The notes under the pieces are model-generated. The model searched no databases. It was not told the DNA's origin and was given only the letters and a program-made list of their open reading frames with translations. From an uncultured Bacteroidales bacterium (lineage in GTDB: Bacteria > Bacteroidota > Bacteroidia > Bacteroidales > Paludibacteraceae), in contig CALDPN010000210.1 of assembly GCA_937911235.1 (NCBI GenBank), positions 1 through 22,875 on the forward strand: a stretch of DNA of 22,875 nucleotides, read 5' to 3'. Position numbers and translations under genes: made by a program. Shown here in pieces: positions 20,228 to 22,875 of the stretch. Within the stretch, counting starts at the first letter, position 1. The number at the start of each line of letters is the position of its first letter.

Positions 20228-22875
20228 TTACCACACACTCACTTGTTTGTTCCCTTTTGCAGTTGTTACTACATACACGCCTTGTAGGCTACCATTTAAG
20301 TTTGTTACATTTACACCTGCTAGGTTGTAAATTTCAAACTCTTCGTCTGAGTAGATTGTACCTTCTTTAACATAAATGTTTAGTGCCTCGGCTTCTTCAA
20401 TTGAAGTTGTGATATCTTCAATTGCTACTGCAGTAAATTCTACGCTTTCGCTTACTACACCATCTAGAGTAATTGTTAGTGTTGCGGTGTAGATACCAAC
20501 AGACTCTGGCATAAATACAATTTGCACTTCGCCTGATGTGTGTTTCTTGATAAAGAATGCTTCGTCGCCTGTAAGTTCTACTTCTGCATTTGTTGCATTT
20601 TCGAAATTATAGGTTGCCACTGCTGTAGTGAAACCACCTACTTTAATATCTTCAAACACTGGAGCAGTAATGCTTGTGAACACTGGTTTTAAGATTGCAG
20701 AAGCAGAGAAACTGATTGTTTCTGAAACTACGCCGTCTGCAGTAATTGTAAGTGCACCATTGAATGTGCCTGCGGTACTAGGAGCAAACTTAATTTCAAC
20801 CGCACCATTAGCTTCGCTAACAACACTAAATACATCGTCACCACTCAATACTACCTCTACATCAGTAGCATTTTGAACTGAGAAGGTTGCTGTACCATTA
20901 ACAGTTTCACCAACATATATTTTAGCAAACTCAGGTGCAACTAAATCTGTGATTTCTGGCACAGGGCAAGATTCCCATTCACTAATAACAGAATTTAAAC
21001 CAAGAGTACGACTACTAATCCAGTTTTCAAGTTCTGAAGTACTTACAGACATACTTCCTGAGCTACCCCTCAATACTGCTTGCAAACTATCAATCTTAGC
21101 ATTAAGAACCGCAGAGTTCAAGGCACCCTCAACACCAATATATTTAGCCCAACGTTCCTTTACAATTGCTCTAAACTTGCAGTCGCCAAGTATACCATTG
21201 CAACCAGATTTTCCTTTACCTGTCCACCAGAATGGAGTTGGGAATGCATCTGAGTAATATCTATTTTCTTCTACCATTAAACCTGTAGTTGTAGTATTTT
21301 GATTACCCCAACCTAATTCATAGTCCCATAATGGGTTTGCAACTATTTTATCAGTAGCAGAGTTGATAGTAAACACACAAGATATACGATAAGCATCGGC
21401 ATTACGAGAAAACTCGTTCATAATAAACCAATCTGCCCAAGTTTCGTAGTCGATAATAGTAGCTAATTTTTCATAATTATTATTCAAAATAGCAGTTTCC
21501 ATTTCTTCAAATCTTGCTTTTACACCAGATACTTTTGCATCCCAAGCAGAATCATCTACAAGATTGCCATCATCATCAAATTCTGCCAAGTCTTCACGCT
21601 CTGGATATTCAATCTCAAAGGCTTGGTCAACATATTGGTCGTATGTGCGAATATGTCTTCTACCTGTATTTGAAGTAATGAATGTGTTACGTTTATAATC
21701 TTCATTTCCACCCTCGTATGCATCGTATGAATCAACCTCATCAGTTTTATCAAACTTAACAATAAAGCCAGTATCTTCGTTGATATTTACACGATTTTCA
21801 TCTTGAGTAATCTTATCCATAAACACGTAAACACCTTTATATGAACCATCTATATAAAGATCTACATATCTACATTGCACTCCCCAAAGACCTGTCATTT
21901 TAGCATATTGACTAAATGTCAACACATTACGCATATACGTGTTATCTGTTGCAGAAGCATAAAGAACCCAATCTTTTTGTGCCTCAGCTCCAAACATACC
22001 AAATTTCTTAGTTTTAACTTCACCTAATTTTTTAGAATCGCAGTTTTTGTCTCCAGTTACAAAAGCATAGCTCTTTTTAGAATTACGCAAGCTTGAAGAA
22101 CCACGATAATTCATACGAGCCTTGCGGTCGTAGTGAAGCATATCTGTACTATTTACATCTACATTACCACCCTCTTCATTCCAGAATATCTTAACATCCA
22201 CACTACGTTTTGCTTTCATTGCAGCCACACCTTCGTTATCTAGATAAGAAACATTTGGGAAATCTTTAGCTGTACGAACCAAAATGACTGGTAATTTACC
22301 ACTAAATGACACAGAGCTACCACCATTGTGCGAAATTTGAAGTACATTAGAAGTATAATCTGTTAGCACACCTGCAATATCATACGAAATCACGCAACGA
22401 TAATAACCAGCCTTGTTTGGACGAATGTTATCCCACTCAGCGCCATCACCGTCTGAGTAATCAACCCAAGTAGTTTTATCTGTTGAATATTGCCATTTAT
22501 AAGAATCTAATTCTCCACCTTCCACTTTAGGAAGTTCAGAAACATAAAGCCCCGCAAAATCGGTAAAGTCGTTTGTATTAATACTCAATCTATTACGTAT
22601 AGCAGAAATTGCAAAGTCTGGCTCTGGCTCTGGTTCTGGTTCTACTACAGAAGATTCTTTAATAGTAACAGTGATTTTTTGTGTAATAGGGTTGAATGTA
22701 ATTGTTACATCAGATGCTTTTGAAAGTGTTACAACCACATTGCCATCGGTATCATTTGTAAGACCTGAAGTAGAAGTTAGTGCTAAGTAGCCCCAGTTTT
22801 TGCTCCATGTGCCATCGGTAATTTTAAATTTGTATTCACCAGCAGGAAGTGCGCTGAAGGAAATGCTTCCATCTG
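20228..22875 (-). CDS. Large secreted CotH-domain protein with T9SS-like C-terminus (partial)
   Basis: The frame is open to the right edge (about 881 codons in window), so the N-terminus is missing. Domains in order: a SusE/pullulanase X25-like starch-binding module (GEYKFKITDGTWSKNWGY near the edge); an EPEPEPEPD linker; an Ig-like region; the CotH kinase-like domain (about 22300-21000) with LYIDGSYKGVYVFMDKI and NPLWDYELGWGN; two related Ig-like repeats (about 20950-20450); and a C-terminal type IX secretion-like domain (EIYNLAGVNVTNLNG, then GVYVVTTAKGNKQVSVW). CotH proteins can be protein kinases or carbohydrate-associated in bacteria. It is probably a surface-exposed cell-wall or carbohydrate protein. 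No clear catalytic partner is nearby. Confidence 0.88.
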   Translation of the reverse strand, partial: DGSISFSALPAGEYKFKITDGTWSKNWGYLALTSTSGLTNDTDGNVVVTLSKASDVTITFNPITQKITVTIKESSVVEPEPEPEPDFAISAIRNRLSINTNDFTDFAGLYVSELPKVEGGELDSYKWQYSTDKTTWVDYSDGDGAEWDNIRPNKAGYYRCVISYDIAGVLTDYTSNVLQISHNGGSSVSFSGKLPVILVRTAKDFPNVSYLDNEGVAAMKAKRSVDVKIFWNEEGGNVDVNSTDMLHYDRKARMNYRGSSSLRNSKKSYAFVTGDKNCDSKKLGEVKTKKFGMFGAEAQKDWVLYASATDNTYMRNVLTFSQYAKMTGLWGVQCRYVDLYIDGSYKGVYVFMDKITQDENRVNINEDTGFIVKFDKTDEVDSYDAYEGGNEDYKRNTFITSNTGRRHIRTYDQYVDQAFEIEYPEREDLAEFDDDGNLVDDSAWDAKVSGVKARFEEMETAILNNNYEKLATIIDYETWADWFIMNEFSRNADAYRISCVFTINSATDKIVANPLWDYELGWGNQNTTTTGLMVEENRYYSDAFPTPFWWTGKGKSGCNGILGDCKFRAIVKERWAKYIGVEGALNSAVLNAKIDSLQAVLRGSSGSMSVSTSELENWISSRTLGLNSVISEWESCPVPEITDLVAPEFAKIYVGETVNGTATFSVQNATDVEVVLSGDDVFSVVSEANGAVEIKFAPSTAGTFNGALTITADGVVSETISFSASAILKPVFTSITAPVFEDIKVGGFTTAVATYNFENATNAEVELTGDEAFFIKKHTSGEVQIVFMPESVGIYTATLTITLDGVVSESVEFTAVAIEDITTSIEEAEALNIYVKEGTIYSDEEFEIYNLAGVNVTNLNGSLQGVYVVTTAKGNKQVSVW

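Overview
The window is mostly a Bacteroidales chromosome segment, about 22 kb, with a short left end (about 1-600) that looks like Firmicutes/Clostridia DNA. The Bacteroidales assignment rests on recurring -7 boxes of the form TAnnTTTG, the lack of Shine-Dalgarno sequences before most genes, a type IX secretion-like C-terminal domain, a FISUMP-family secreted protein, a DUF4143 AAA ATPase and a two-domain FKBP operon. The left end instead has a strong SD (AAAGGAGG), a TTG start, a textbook TTGACA-17-TATATT promoter and a Clostridia-type small XRE regulator. The change of style falls in a low-complexity stretch near 588-613. A chimeric assembly join is the simplest explanation, with recent transfer as the alternative.

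Layout. 1-620: terminator, autoregulated HTH repressor and a truncated secreted protein. 531-3276 (minus): a C5 cytosine methyltransferase overlapping a GHKL (MORC/MutL-like) ATPase. This looks like part of a restriction-modification or defence locus whose remaining genes would lie beyond the suspect junction. 3277-6350 (minus): a repeat-rich patch with a gene remnant, a SIMPL-domain gene whose N-terminus is frameshifted, a DUF4143 AAA ATPase, two copies of a 33-bp tandem-repeat cassette and two copies of a 62-bp terminator/promoter element. 6351-6530 (minus): a 59-residue winged-helix protein.

6631-10564 (plus): two paralogous lipoproteins on either side of a YqhD-type alcohol dehydrogenase. 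Their leaders share a gap-free conserved upstream block at fixed distance from the -7 box and a hairpin with a loop-to-downstream pairing. The stem sequences differ between the copies but the pairing is kept, and this is the most novel-looking signal in the window. 10579-12332: umuDC. 12368-15713: hipB-hipA-sirtuin-FISUMP, closely spaced and possibly one transcript.

15722-19405 (minus): mnmE, with a heptamer repeat inserted in its coding sequence, and an operon of three FKBP-type prolyl isomerases predicted for cytoplasm, periplasm and membrane. 19703-19775 (minus): tRNA-Thr(CGU). 19959-20159: a DUF2582 winged-helix protein. 20228 to the right edge (minus): a large secreted CotH-domain protein, cut by the window end.

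Most of the window is ordinary accessory and housekeeping content. The parts that merit follow-up are the paired lipoprotein leaders, the AAA-ATPase repeat cassettes, the methyltransferase/GHKL pair and the left-end junction.
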